Shown piece after piece: positions 15,387 to 27,882 of a stretch of DNA of 35,909 bases (the first letter of the stretch is position 1; the number at the start of each line of letters is the position of its first letter). The stretch covers positions 1 to 35,909 of the forward strand of contig CAMYJO010000033.1 in assembly GCA_947258755.1 (NCBI GenBank), in the 5' to 3' direction. A program made the translations under genes and the position numbers. Source of the DNA: an uncultured Gammaproteobacteria bacterium (GTDB taxonomy: Bacteria > Pseudomonadota > Gammaproteobacteria > JAADHQ01). The notes beneath the pieces are model-generated. The model was not told the origin of the DNA. It did no database searches and saw nothing but the letters and a program-made list of their open reading frames with translations.

Positions 15387-16052
15387 CTAGTGGTTTTTCA
15401 GGTAACGATTATCATCAAATGTGCTTACCCAGTGCGGGAAATACAACACAAATATCGTCATCAACATACCGGTAAGGAATGCTTCCGGAAACAGCAGTAA
15501 CGGGTAGTAAGCCAGATAGTTATAGATCAGATAGTCCATAGTATAGGCATCCGCCATGGCCAATACCCAGGTGGATGCCAGGCCGACAGCACCGAGTGCA
15601 ATGGCAGAACCAAAAAAGGCATTGATGAATATATAAATAAAAAAATTATTCGGTAGACGGCTATCAACCAGCCGGAATATGCCATGACTGATCAGCACAG
15701 GAATGACTATGAGAATGGTGGCATTCAACGCATAGGCTTGCCAACCGGCATCGCCCATTAAACTGATGCCAATCAGCACCAGTGAAAGGCTGATCACAGC
15801 GAAGGCCCAGCCAAACATCAATGTTAACATCGTAGCGCCTACTAGGTGTAGCGAAAGTCCTTCAGCAAACCCCGCCTTTACGCTCCAGAAAAACAACGTG
15901 GCCACGGTCATACCCAGGAAGACATTAAAATCGGTGTTTAAACGCGCATGCCACCACGGTGCACGGCGTATGGCCAGCAGCAGTACAGGTATATAGACTA
16001 GATAGCCGAGGAAAATCCAGAATGTATTTATGATGTCGTCGGAATAATTCAT
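15387..16052 (-). CDS. CbiM-like energy-coupling-factor permease
   Basis: A 221-aa protein with about seven membrane helices. The segment EGLSLHLVGATMLTLMFGW corresponds to the CbiM core, and the remainder follows the NCBI 'energy-coupling factor ABC transporter permease' type. Canonical CbiM/NikM begins with Met-His and uses that N-terminus to bind Co or Ni; this protein begins MNYSDDIINTFW and lacks it. No CbiN, CbiQ or CbiO gene follows. A small membrane protein lies about 90 bases upstream on the same strand. Cobalt or nickel transport is therefore uncertain. Confidence 0.8.
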   Translation of the reverse strand: MNYSDDIINTFWIFLGYLVYIPVLLLAIRRAPWWHARLNTDFNVFLGMTVATLFFWSVKAGFAEGLSLHLVGATMLTLMFGWAFAVISLSLVLIGISLMGDAGWQAYALNATILIVIPVLISHGIFRLVDSRLPNNFFIYIFINAFFGSAIALGAVGLASTWVLAMADAYTMDYLIYNYLAYYPLLLFPEAFLTGMLMTIFVLYFPHWVSTFDDNRYLKNH

Positions 16053-16142
16053 TAATCATCACCTCATATAAACATTACTCCATACTTTTAGGGCTGGCAA
16101 GCATAGTAAATGTTAACACCGATAAAGGATGTCTATAACTGT

Positions 16143-16349
16143 TTATTCTTTGTGTTCCAGTGGTGTGACAAATATGCGCATGATTTTGGCAGACAGTTCT
16201 CCATCAGCTGTGATGGCTGCGGTCCACTTGGGTATGGCCTGTGCTAACCATATTATGAATACAATTAAAATTACTTTTTTACTGGTGGGCAGTGTTTTAT
16301 AGCGTTGGTAAAAACCAGGTGATTTAGGTCTGTGTTGGCTCTCTACCAT
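16143..16349 (-). CDS. Small membrane protein paired with the CbiM-like gene
   Basis: A 68-aa protein: basic N-terminus (QHRPKSPGFYQRYKTLP), one membrane helix (about residues 25-45: KVILIVFIIWLAQAIPKW), and a short outer tail ending LEHKE. Orientation and spacing suggest cotranscription with the CbiM-like permease. It does not resemble CbiN in sequence, but it could play the same small-subunit part. No family name is claimed. Confidence 0.6.
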   Translation of the reverse strand: MVESQHRPKSPGFYQRYKTLPTSKKVILIVFIIWLAQAIPKWTAAITADGELSAKIMRIFVTPLEHKE

Positions 16350-16672
16350 GATATTGGCCCATGTAAACTAATGTCTTTTTATCATGTCAGACTGTAGTTC
16401 AGAAAAAACATCAACCCAGCAGCCTGGATACAGTCAATTCATACACAACTGATAAATAACGGGGTCAGACAATAATTAATTCTATTGTTCCACTCTGCTA
16501 ATATTAGTAGAAAATTGCTGTCTTGATAGAATTTTATGATGTTTTTTTATGCTTCACATTGTTAATGCACAATGCTATAACAAGATCTGTTTAATTAAAG
16601 GATGACAAGCTACGGGGTTTCACCCGTTGAATATTTATGTTTACGCAGTCGCGGTCAAAATGAGTTATCGCC
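16350..16672. other. Intergenic region with a dispersed-repeat copy
   Basis: No gene seen. GGGGTCAGACAATA at 16461 belongs to the dispersed GGTCAGAG-type family found at several other sites in the window. CTAATATTAG at 16498-16507 also recurs beside the copy near 27637. Confidence 0.55.
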
Positions 16673-17020
16673 ATGCCCTACTATGAAGGTTTGGCAGAAT
16701 GGATTCGCGAACACTTTCAGGATCGACTGGATGTCGAAGAAAAGAGAATGTTCGGCGGGCTTTGCTTTATGGTCTCCAGACATATGTGTTGTGGCATTGT
16801 CAAAGACACGCTCATGGCCAGGGTAAGGCCTGACAATTATTAGAAATGCCTTGCCAGGAAACATGCACGTGAAATGGATTTTACCGGAAAAGCAATGATA
16901 AGCATGGTATATGTTTCACCACAGGGTATAGAATCTGGCGCAGACCAGGCAGAGTGGTTAAATTTTTGCACGGGGTTTGTTGAGTCGCTGCCTGCGAAGA
17001 AATCTAAGGAAATAAGATGA
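16673..17020 (+). pseudogene. TfoX N-terminal-domain protein interrupted by one in-frame amber codon
   Basis: ATG 16673 opens YYEGLAEWIREHFQDRL, then KRMFGGLCFMV, HMCCGIVKDTLMARVRP and DNY, and stops at TAG 16841-16843. The same frame resumes at once with KCLARKHAREMDFTGKAM, ISMVYVSPQG and on to TGA at 17018-17020. The two parts align end to end with the TfoX-N domain ('MFGGlaFmv.ghMccGv...lmvRv.P..Y...la..har.mdFTG....g.vyv'). TAG replaces one residue, commonly Glu (GAG to TAG is one change), with no base lost. The final ATGA overlaps the next gene's start. It is either a recent pseudogene, a sequencing error or a suppressed stop. Confidence 0.85.
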
Positions 17021-17430
17021 CCCAAACGAATGTACAAGGCAGCTGCCTTTGTGGCGCTGTCAAATATGAAGTCTCTGGCGAAGCCGTGCGTTTTTCTCAT
17101 TGCCATTGCCAACGTTGCCGCAAGGCAACTGGTACGGGACATGCGACTAACTTGTTGGTAGCACCTGTAACCAGTATCCAATGGCTTCAGGGTGAAGACA
17201 TGCTGCTCAAGTACAAGGTACCAGAGGCTGAACGCTTTTATAATTGTTTCTGCAAACAATGTGGCAGTCCAATGCCCAGAACGGTACCCGAAATTGATGC
17301 CGTGTTGATACCTGCAGGATCACTGGACACTGAGCCGCCAATTAAGCCACAGCATCATATATTCTGGGATTCCAGGGCAGACTGGTCCTGTGAGGCCGGT
17401 GATTTGCCACGATATTCAGAATACCCGTAA
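17017..17430 (+). CDS. GFA-family (Mss4-like) zinc-binding protein
   Basis: A 137-aa protein with the full set of zinc Cys of the GFA family (glutathione-dependent formaldehyde-activating fold): GSCLCGAVKYEV (C10, C12), HCHCQRCRKATG (C29, C31, C34) and CFCKQCGSPM (C77, C79, C82). The family is broad and most members, including those near 140 aa, have no proven activity with formaldehyde. It overlaps the end of the TfoX-N gene by four bases, so both were probably one transcription unit before the amber mutation. Confidence 0.9.
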   Translation: MTQTNVQGSCLCGAVKYEVSGEAVRFSHCHCQRCRKATGTGHATNLLVAPVTSIQWLQGEDMLLKYKVPEAERFYNCFCKQCGSPMPRTVPEIDAVLIPAGSLDTEPPIKPQHHIFWDSRADWSCEAGDLPRYSEYP

Positions 17431-17453
17431 GTCTCTTTCATTCAAACAAAGCA

Positions 17454-17496
17454 CTGACTAATTATCATATAGTCTATTGTCACCCCAATTAGTCAG
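17454..17496. terminator. Bidirectional terminator-like hairpin
   Basis: CTGACTAATT (17454-17463) and AATTAGTCAG (17487-17496) are perfect 10-bp complements with a 23-base loop. They sit in the gap between the converging GFA and czcA-like genes. The stem is AT-rich and lacks a clean T tract, so termination strength is uncertain. Confidence 0.5.
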
Positions 17497-17505
17497 CTAA
17501 TTGCA

Positions 17506-21794
<4,289 letters not shown>

Positions 21795-21798
<4 letters not shown>

Positions 21799-23054
21799 TG
21801 TTTTACTCCAGCTTGCATTTGGGTTCCGGTTAAACGTTCAATTTCTACGCGACCATAATGATATTTGGCAGCTGCATCAGTCATTTCGAGGCGTGCATCC
21901 AACAGCGATTGTTGTGCCGTGGTCAGTTCAAGCAATGAATACCGACCGGCACGATAACCATTTTCATAGTCACGCAGGGCCAGCTCGGCTTCAGGAATAA
22001 TCTTTTGCCGTAATGTTTCTACGGCAGTTTGTGCATGCTTCAGTTCCTGATATACCTCAAACAGACTCGCATATAATTCAAGGCGACGCTGTTCATAGCG
22101 GAAAGGCTCACGGCTACTCATCAATTCTGATGCTTCAATGGAGGGAAGGGCACGAGTTTGTGTACCGAGTGGTATTCTGGCAGACAAAACAAATGCACCA
22201 TCATCACTGCCACTGAGATGGCGAATGCCGCCTGACAACTCTATATCGGGTCGTCGTTTGGCACGTGAAAGATTGAGTCGCGCTTCTGCCAGACGTTTTG
22301 CCGATGCGTATTTGACCAGATCTGGATTATTCTCAAGTAGTAATTCCAGCTGCTCGAATGTATCTATTTCGTCTAACACGAATAGTGATGCCTGCACCGA
22401 TAGTTGACCTGTCCTGGTTTCACCCCACATCATGGCTAATTTCAGTTGCGAGGTCAGCAGTTCGTGTTCAGCATGTTCGACTTCGATCGCGGCCCGGGCT
22501 TTCGCAATCGCGAGCCTGCGTCTTTCTGCCACCGGACTCCTGCCAGCCTTAATCCTTTGATCAACAATCGATGCTGTACGCCTTAGCAGCGTGCGCTTTT
22601 TAATGGCGATATCCAGACGTTGTTGATCAACAGCCACATGGATAAAACGCCTGACACTTTCAGACAGCAAGTCGAGTCGCTTTGCATCCAGTTCATTATG
22701 CAAAAGACTGGCCTCCTGACGTGAGACCTGTCCACGTAGCTGTGGTTTCTTCCCTGATTCAAGCACCTTGGCCAGGCTCAGCGTGGTTTCAATCCCATCC
22801 AGTCCCTTATATTTACCAGTACCCGCAAAATTTTCCATTTCAAGGTGAAGATTTAGCGGTGTCTGCAGTGTTGATTGCCTGATCCTGGCTGCCGCAGCAC
22901 GGGCCTCGTAATCGCTTGCTTTTAACATCGGACTCTTTTCCAGCACGTTGACAATCACCTGACTCATTGTCAGTGGATTATCGTTGACTGTTCCGGCAGT
23001 CGTTATCATCGGAATACACAGGAACAAGATTCCCAGCTTCAAACATGTACGCAT
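21795..23054 (-). CDS. czcC: CzcC-type outer membrane efflux protein (TolC family)
   Basis: A 419-aa protein with signal peptide MRTCLKLGILFLCIPMITTA. Two OEP repeats follow, rich in long amphipathic helices (YEARAAAARIRQSTLQTPLN; LAEARLNLSRAKRRPDIELSG) with an ELTTAQQSLLDARLEM segment close to the C-terminus. Such trimers form the outer membrane tunnel for CzcA pumps. First gene of the czcCBA order; ends with an ATGA overlap on the adaptor start. Confidence 0.93.
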
Positions 23055-23165
23055 TTTCTCTATCTCCAGGCGAATTCAACGCCCAAAAGTTCTGAAAAAG
23101 TTTAGTGACACGGCAATAGTCACAACATCATCGTCGTGTTTACAAAAATGGTGGATCAATAAGGA

Positions 23166-23567
23166 TTAGAGCAGGGGTGGTGCGCGTAGCGGTGGCGTGA
23201 ATGCCTGAAAGTGAGCAAAGAAATGAACGATTTTCAGGCGCAAATAGGATCGCACCTGCCGGGTAGTGGTAAATGCCCATATGAAAATGAACAAGATGTA
23301 GGGCGTTAACGGGTTATCTTGCAGCTTTTTGACCAAAACATTCGCGACAGTATCGATAACGGTCGCGTCCTCATGGTGCTCCTCATCAAGCTGGGCAGTT
23401 GCCATATGGACATCCAGCACATGCTCATGGGTCGAGGAGTTTGAATGCAAATCCTGGTCATGGTGTAAATGCAGATGGGCAGGAAATAATGTCAATGAAA
23501 GCACGGCACAAACCAGCAACCAGCTGATTTTTCTGTACTTGTGTATCATTGCCCGCCAAACTGCCAT
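23166..23567 (-). CDS. His-rich exported protein upstream of czcCBA
   Basis: A 133-aa protein: membrane segment (WLLVCAVLSLTLFPA, about 16-30), then HLHLHHDQDLHSNSSTHEH and a DEEHHED cluster, a second hydrophobic stretch (TPYILFIFIWAFTTT), and a basic C-terminus. Composition and position, about 110 bases ahead of the outer membrane gene on the same strand, resemble the small CzcI-like proteins found before czcCBA. Ligation of metal by the His clusters is inferred. An in-frame ATG six codons in is an alternative start. Confidence 0.7.
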   Translation of the reverse strand: MAVWRAMIHKYRKISWLLVCAVLSLTLFPAHLHLHHDQDLHSNSSTHEHVLDVHMATAQLDEEHHEDATVIDTVANVLVKKLQDNPLTPYILFIFIWAFTTTRQVRSYLRLKIVHFFAHFQAFTPPLRAPPLL

Positions 23568-23962
23568 CGTCTGTCATCCACCAAGAGTGTACTTTAGAAT
23601 CCAATAATAATATTAACGTCAGACATTATAAAGCCTTGAATATAATATGCCATCTATTACGACCATTTTATGTGCATTGCGTTCGTTTTATGAATAAATT
23701 AGTCATCATCCCTAAATATTGATTGGCGATTCCGCTCTTTCATTACTGTTATTGGTGTGGCCTTGCAAGACCTGACCACGTAATTTCTATCGATCTCCAT
23801 TCTTCTCTGCCACCGATTTTGGTAAATACAACACAAACATCCAGTGCGATAAATTACTGTTTAATTTCTGTCCAAGCGTTTAAATATACCTAACTATTAG
23901 GATCTTATGCTCACTGATTATCCAATGGATCGCTTTATCAATAATTGAAGAGGCAACGTCTA
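23568..23962. other. Divergent intergenic region
   Basis: No ORF with a plausible start. It must hold promoters for the leftward czc genes and the rightward lipoprotein gene; clear -35/-10 pairs and operator dyads were not recognised. Confidence 0.5.
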
Positions 23963-24262
23963 ATGACTAATTTAAAAATAACTATTTATGTCGTTTTTAT
24001 TATCTTTTCCATCGGCGCATTGAGCTCATGTGTACGTGATACATCAACCGCAACCAATAGTAACACTGTGGTAGACGAAAAAGAGTCGAACAAAAAAGTC
24101 ATGATGCGCTTAAGTCTAACCACCACAAGAGAGAAATGTCTAGCTTGTGGTTGCAAAGTCAGTTTTTTTAATTGCCAATGTCCAACGAAGAAACGATACG
24201 CTTGTTTAACAAAAGATACCCAGAAATTTCTGATCTATGAGCCGTCTGAGTTATTCAAATAG
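23963..24262 (+). CDS. Cys-rich small lipoprotein
   Basis: A 99-aa protein from ATG 23963, eleven bases after GAAGAGG; a TTG start at 23945 is less likely. Signal peptide ends in a lipobox, IGALSSC, with lipidated Cys at about residue 23. The C-terminal part has a dense Cys cluster: CLACGCKVSFFNCQC, then a further Cys (RYACL). This could bind metal or form disulfides. No family is recognised. It heads a three-gene plus-strand group ending in the metzincin-like protein. Confidence 0.7.
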   Translation: MTNLKITIYVVFIIFSIGALSSCVRDTSTATNSNTVVDEKESNKKVMMRLSLTTTREKCLACGCKVSFFNCQCPTKKRYACLTKDTQKFLIYEPSELFK

Positions 24263-24342
24263 CCATTAGTTATTGGTAACGATAGCACTCTAGGAGATAC
24301 AAAGGATGTCCCGCGAGATAACAGGAATATACGGAGTACGTT

Positions 24343-24753
24343 ATGCCAATATGCCGTTTACAAACTAAACAGGATATTGAATCCTTAATCCAAAAAATCC
24401 GGTTCTTCGATCGGCCCGCATCCTTTCGGGTCGAATTATTGTGTACAAGCACACTGTCACCTGTCCGCAAACATCAATTGGAAAAACGTCTCGCGTTTGC
24501 GTTATTGGATTGTGGATGTGCCCTGGCATCATTCAGCATAATCCTGACTACATTAATTCTGTACTATATTTTTGATTTTCCCTTCTTACCTATCTCGCCG
24601 AATCTTACAACGTATCTCGTCAGCGTAATAACGATTGCCATAATAGCCAAATTAGTCAGTCTTTATTTGTCCTACCGTATGGCACATAACATTATTCAGG
24701 AAATACTTTCATCATTAATGCCCGGCCGTCAATCGCTTGTCGGTCTGCAGTGA
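24343..24753 (+). CDS. Two-helix membrane protein of unknown function
   Basis: A 136-aa protein with a CGGAG site shortly before its ATG. A soluble, basic N-terminus (IQKIRFFDRPASFRVELLC) precedes two membrane helices (about 60-80 and 88-110: ASFSIILTTLILYYIF; YLVSVITIAIIAKLVSLYL) and a short tail. No motif or family seen. It ends 26 bases before the large metzincin-like gene, which has its own ribosome-binding site, so cotranscription is probable. Confidence 0.65.
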   Translation: MPICRLQTKQDIESLIQKIRFFDRPASFRVELLCTSTLSPVRKHQLEKRLAFALLDCGCALASFSIILTTLILYYIFDFPFLPISPNLTTYLVSVITIAIIAKLVSLYLSYRMAHNIIQEILSSLMPGRQSLVGLQ

Positions 24754-24779
24754 GTAAGTGAACTATAAGGAGAGCCGCC

Positions 24780-26501
24780 ATGTCAGCCTGTACCGAAGTC
24801 AGAAAATGGATCACCGAAAACGTTACCGTCCCGGTCGAACGCTGGGTTGAGCGCGCTGAGGAAAAATGTGAAGAAGCGAGACGGTGGGTCGAACGGGAGA
24901 TTCGTGAACCCATTGAGCGTCGACGGGAGCGGACGGAACGAAAATGTAAAAAACGAAAATGTAAATGGTGGTGTGCCTGCTGTAACAAATGGTTTTGCTG
25001 GCTGGAAACCATCATTGAAGTATTCATTGAATGGGTAGTTCGCGTTGTAGGTGAATGGCTGGTAGAAACGGTGTGCAAGATCGTGGTCAAGCTGATCAAG
25101 ATCGTTGTCGAAGTCGTCGTGACTGTCGTTAAACTGGTAGTCGTTGGCGTCACCTGCTTGTTCACTGATCTGCGTGGCTTACTGGATACATTGATCGATT
25201 TCTGGTACGACCTGGTTAACATTATCGAAGATGTACTGGGCCTAGTGGATTTTATACTCGGTCAAATAGTCGATCTGCTCGATATCACCAAGGACTTACT
25301 GGACAAACTCGCAGATCTATTCGGTTGGTTGGGCTGGATCTTTGGTATCCTGGCGGGTGTGCTGGATGGAATACGCCGCATTATCGAAGGTATCCGCGGA
25401 ATCGTGGTCGGCATTATCCAGGCCATTATCGATATATTACGGCTTGATTTCTGTGCGTTTGTCGAAGACCTGGTATATGGCCTGTCCGGGCTGGGTAATG
25501 TCATCACCGGTGCGCTCGGCGCAGTACTGGTTGGCTCGGGTGGTATTCGTGACTGGGTAAAACATGGCAAAGTGCGTGATGTCATCGAGGCGGTGCTGGA
25601 AGAGTCCTTTGACGGTGACGAACTGGAACAGATTAAAGCCGGCATTGCGTTGGAATCCTCCAGTTACGGTGCACCCTGGAACATATTACCATTCAGGTTA
25701 CAGGTTCATTCAAAGGGCGAACTCACATTGAAAACCCTACATGAAGAGGGCCTGCTTAACCTATACGGTGCAGCGGGGATTGGCCCGACCTGTAAACGCA
25801 AGTTCTTCAACCACGGCAGGCTGGATGTCGTCTACGAAGGTACTGGTCGCCCGGTAGCCTATTCTGATATTCGTTTATATCTAGCTGGTGAGGACGTTCC
25901 TGACTTTGTAGCGATCTCCGTTAAGCGCTCTGTTTTCAACAGGCAAATGCAAATGGCGCGTAAAAAGGCACGCCAACTGGGTCTGAAATTCCAGTGGGAT
26001 AGTTATCAGTTGTTTACCATCAGCTCGACGTCCCAGTTTCTGTTACCGGATCTCGGCGATGATACCGCCAAGGCGATCGTGTCTGATGTCATGGGTGGGG
26101 GTGTTCCGGAAAATTATTGTCAACTGCCGATGATCTGCGTCTTTGGATACGCGGCCGGTAATTTTGGTTATGCCGAGGCAGACTGGTTAAGCAGCAACAA
26201 TACCACCCGTTTTCATATCGGCGCAACCTGGCGCGATTTCCAGCCAGACCTGGTATTCCTGACGGTACCAATCCATGAGGCGGGTCATTGCTTTGATCTG
26301 AAACATGACGGCCATGACGGTGCTCATAACATCATGTTTACCGCGGCAGGTAGTGCCGACCTGGATTTTGTCACACTACAGACCTTTGCCGAGTATATTG
26401 CACTTGGTGGTGAACCACAGTTTACTATTGCCGATGCCAGTAATGCGTGGAAGTGGATCGTGGCCAAGGCAGCAGATTGTCTTCCACGTGGCGATAGATA
26501 A
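24780..26501 (+). CDS. Large membrane-helix protein with C-terminal metzincin-like metallopeptidase site
   Basis: A 573-aa protein preceded by AAGGAGAG. Residues 1-55 form a charged, Trp-spaced amphipathic helix (RKWITENVTVPVERWVER; EEARRWVEREIREPIERR). A Cys/Lys knot follows (C56, C61, C65, C67, C68, C73: KCKKRKCKWWCACCNKWFC). Residues about 76-225 are almost continuous hydrophobic, beta-branched and acidic heptad-like helices (EWVVRVVGEWLVETVCKIVVK and similar), then Gly-rich hairpins (235-256). The C-terminal third is globular and holds HEAGHCFDLKHD (499-510), an HExxHxxDxxH zinc motif, with NIMF (517-520) as a Met-turn candidate. Zinc, helical bundle and peptidase roles are inferred. No family is recognised. 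Confidence 0.85.
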   Translation: MSACTEVRKWITENVTVPVERWVERAEEKCEEARRWVEREIREPIERRRERTERKCKKRKCKWWCACCNKWFCWLETIIEVFIEWVVRVVGEWLVETVCKIVVKLIKIVVEVVVTVVKLVVVGVTCLFTDLRGLLDTLIDFWYDLVNIIEDVLGLVDFILGQIVDLLDITKDLLDKLADLFGWLGWIFGILAGVLDGIRRIIEGIRGIVVGIIQAIIDILRLDFCAFVEDLVYGLSGLGNVITGALGAVLVGSGGIRDWVKHGKVRDVIEAVLEESFDGDELEQIKAGIALESSSYGAPWNILPFRLQVHSKGELTLKTLHEEGLLNLYGAAGIGPTCKRKFFNHGRLDVVYEGTGRPVAYSDIRLYLAGEDVPDFVAISVKRSVFNRQMQMARKKARQLGLKFQWDSYQLFTISSTSQFLLPDLGDDTAKAIVSDVMGGGVPENYCQLPMICVFGYAAGNFGYAEADWLSSNNTTRFHIGATWRDFQPDLVFLTVPIHEAGHCFDLKHDGHDGAHNIMFTAAGSADLDFVTLQTFAEYIALGGEPQFTIADASNAWKWIVAKAADCLPRGDR

Positions 26502-26534
26502 CAGTGGCATTTTACTATGTTAAAGTCCTATAAT

Positions 26535-26677
26535 AATATTTAGGGTCCAGGAAATAGAGCGGTTATCTGGCAGGAGAGTGCTTAGCTATAAGAGAGGGCC
26601 AAAACAAAAGTCAAGAAGAGGGCAGAGGAAGAGTTTTTACTCTGACCCCAAATACTGTTAGCCTGACCCTAAATATT
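26535..26677. repeat. 13-bp inverted repeat pair around a repeat-rich spacer
   Basis: AATATTTAGGGTC (26535-26547) and GACCCTAAATATT (26665-26677) are exact complements 117 bases apart. The spacer carries another GACCCC copy (26644-26649). The ends resemble the GGGTC half of the dispersed repeat family of this window, and the whole could be a small non-coding miniature element inserted between the metzincin-like gene and the AraC debris. Confidence 0.55.
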
Positions 26678-26679
26678 CA

Positions 26680-26808
26680 ATGAAACTCGCCCACATAAAA
26701 CTGCAAAAAACATCGGATTCGCTTTCAGTTCTTGCCGACCATCTCGGGTATCAATCAGAAACGGCATTCAAGAGGGTATTCGGCATGACTCCTGGTAGCA
26801 TCCGATGA
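26680..26808 (+). pseudogene. C-terminal remnant of an AraC-family regulator
   Basis: The 42-codon frame reads KLAHIKLQKTSDSLSVLAD, then HLGYQSETAFKRVFGMTPGSIR, which is the end of an AraC/XylS HTH ('la...gY.s...F.raFk...G.tP...R'). The N-terminal two thirds of the regulator are absent. Its TGA overlaps the ATG of the following ICMT-like gene (ATGA), so the junction with the downstream gene is old and intact while the upstream end was replaced, apparently at the repeat ending at 26677. Confidence 0.85.
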
Positions 26809-27512
26809 AAAAGCAGGATCGTATGCAGAGCCCTGTCATCATCTGGTTACGCTTTGTAATTCGTATGACTCTGTTTGCTGTTGCCTTACTCTGGCCTGCG
26901 GGCTCTTTATACTGGTGGGAAGCATGGGTAATGGTTGCCCTCTGGGCAGTCTTTGGTTTGGTGTTAACATTTTATTTAATGAAACATGATCCAGAATTAC
27001 TCGCTGAACGCATGAGACTTGTACCGATACATAAAGATCAAAAGGCCTGGGATAAGGTCATCATGTTTCTATTCTTCATTGCCGGTATCGCACTCTATAT
27101 TATTCCCGGTTTCGATGTGGTGAGATACGCATGGAGTGAGTCCTTGCCGTTGTGGATGAAACTAATTGCTATTGCTATCCACTTCCCTTGCTTTATCATG
27201 CTTGGATGGGTAATGCGCGAAAATACCTATCTGGCGCAAGTCGTCAAAATAGATAGTGAGCGTGGTCACAAGGTGGTCACCACAGGACCCTACGCCTGGG
27301 TGCGCCATCCCATGTATAGCGTCGTTATTGTATTACTATTTGCTGTGCCCATAGCACTGGGGTCGCGATATGCATTATTTCTTTCACTATTTTTAACCCT
27401 GTTACTGATCGTGCGCACTTATCTTGAAGACCGTACCTTACACGATGAGCTTGAAGGGTATACAGAGTACGCCAAACAAACTTCTTACCGATTGATTCCT
27501 GGTATTTGGTAA
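26805..27512 (+). CDS. ICMT-like membrane methyltransferase (second copy)
   Basis: A 235-aa polytopic protein with five or more membrane segments. The ICMT signature is complete: GHKVVTTGPYAWVRHPMYS (154-172), and near the end EDRTLHDELEGYTEYAKQT (208-226). It is not close to the family member at 447-1130: the N-terminus and spacing differ. Substrate unknown. Its start overlaps the AraC remnant by four bases, which suggests it once formed a regulator-enzyme pair and may now lack its own promoter. Confidence 0.88.
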   Translation: MKKQDRMQSPVIIWLRFVIRMTLFAVALLWPAGSLYWWEAWVMVALWAVFGLVLTFYLMKHDPELLAERMRLVPIHKDQKAWDKVIMFLFFIAGIALYIIPGFDVVRYAWSESLPLWMKLIAIAIHFPCFIMLGWVMRENTYLAQVVKIDSERGHKVVTTGPYAWVRHPMYSVVIVLLFAVPIALGSRYALFLSLFLTLLLIVRTYLEDRTLHDELEGYTEYAKQTSYRLIPGIW

Positions 27513-27882
27513 AAAATTGGAGTCAGAGCAAAAAGGCACTTACTTAAGCAATAAATATTATAAAATTCGGTCATTGCGAGCGATAGCGTGGAAATCTCTG
27601 CTTGAATAAAATAATTGGGATCAGAGCACAGTTTTCACTAATATTAGAAACAATTATGATCTGACCATTCAATATAGCGTGTCACCGGGTTGCATTCGAT
27701 GAAAACTGTGTGTAGCAACAAGTCGTTTGACTACAAGAGGTTACTTCCTTAGTAGCCATGGTATTTATTGACTATTGACCAAGGCGGTCGAATGGGCGAC
27801 CCTAGACCTACGTGTCTGACACCCAGTATTTCCAGTTTCTTAATTTTCACCAGGCAATTTAAGTTATGACTATACTAACAAC
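27513..27882. repeat. Repeat-rich intergenic mosaic
   Basis: No gene seen. In order: GGAGTCAGAGC (27519-27529) of the dispersed family; GGCACTTACTTAAGC (27535-27549), identical to the sequence at the end of the IS4-type transposase gene near 35194-35208; a half copy of the GTCATTGCGAG palindrome (27569-27602); GGGATCAGAGCACA (27617-27630) with CTAATATTAG (27638-27647). The last 150 bases, including GTGTCTGACAC (27812-27822), have no assignment. Confidence 0.7.

Noticed and set aside
24692-25222. Long minus-strand open frame opposite the metzincin-like gene
   Set aside because: Its Thr/Ser-rich translation is a mirror of the low-complexity helical coding on the plus strand; it has no site or family match.
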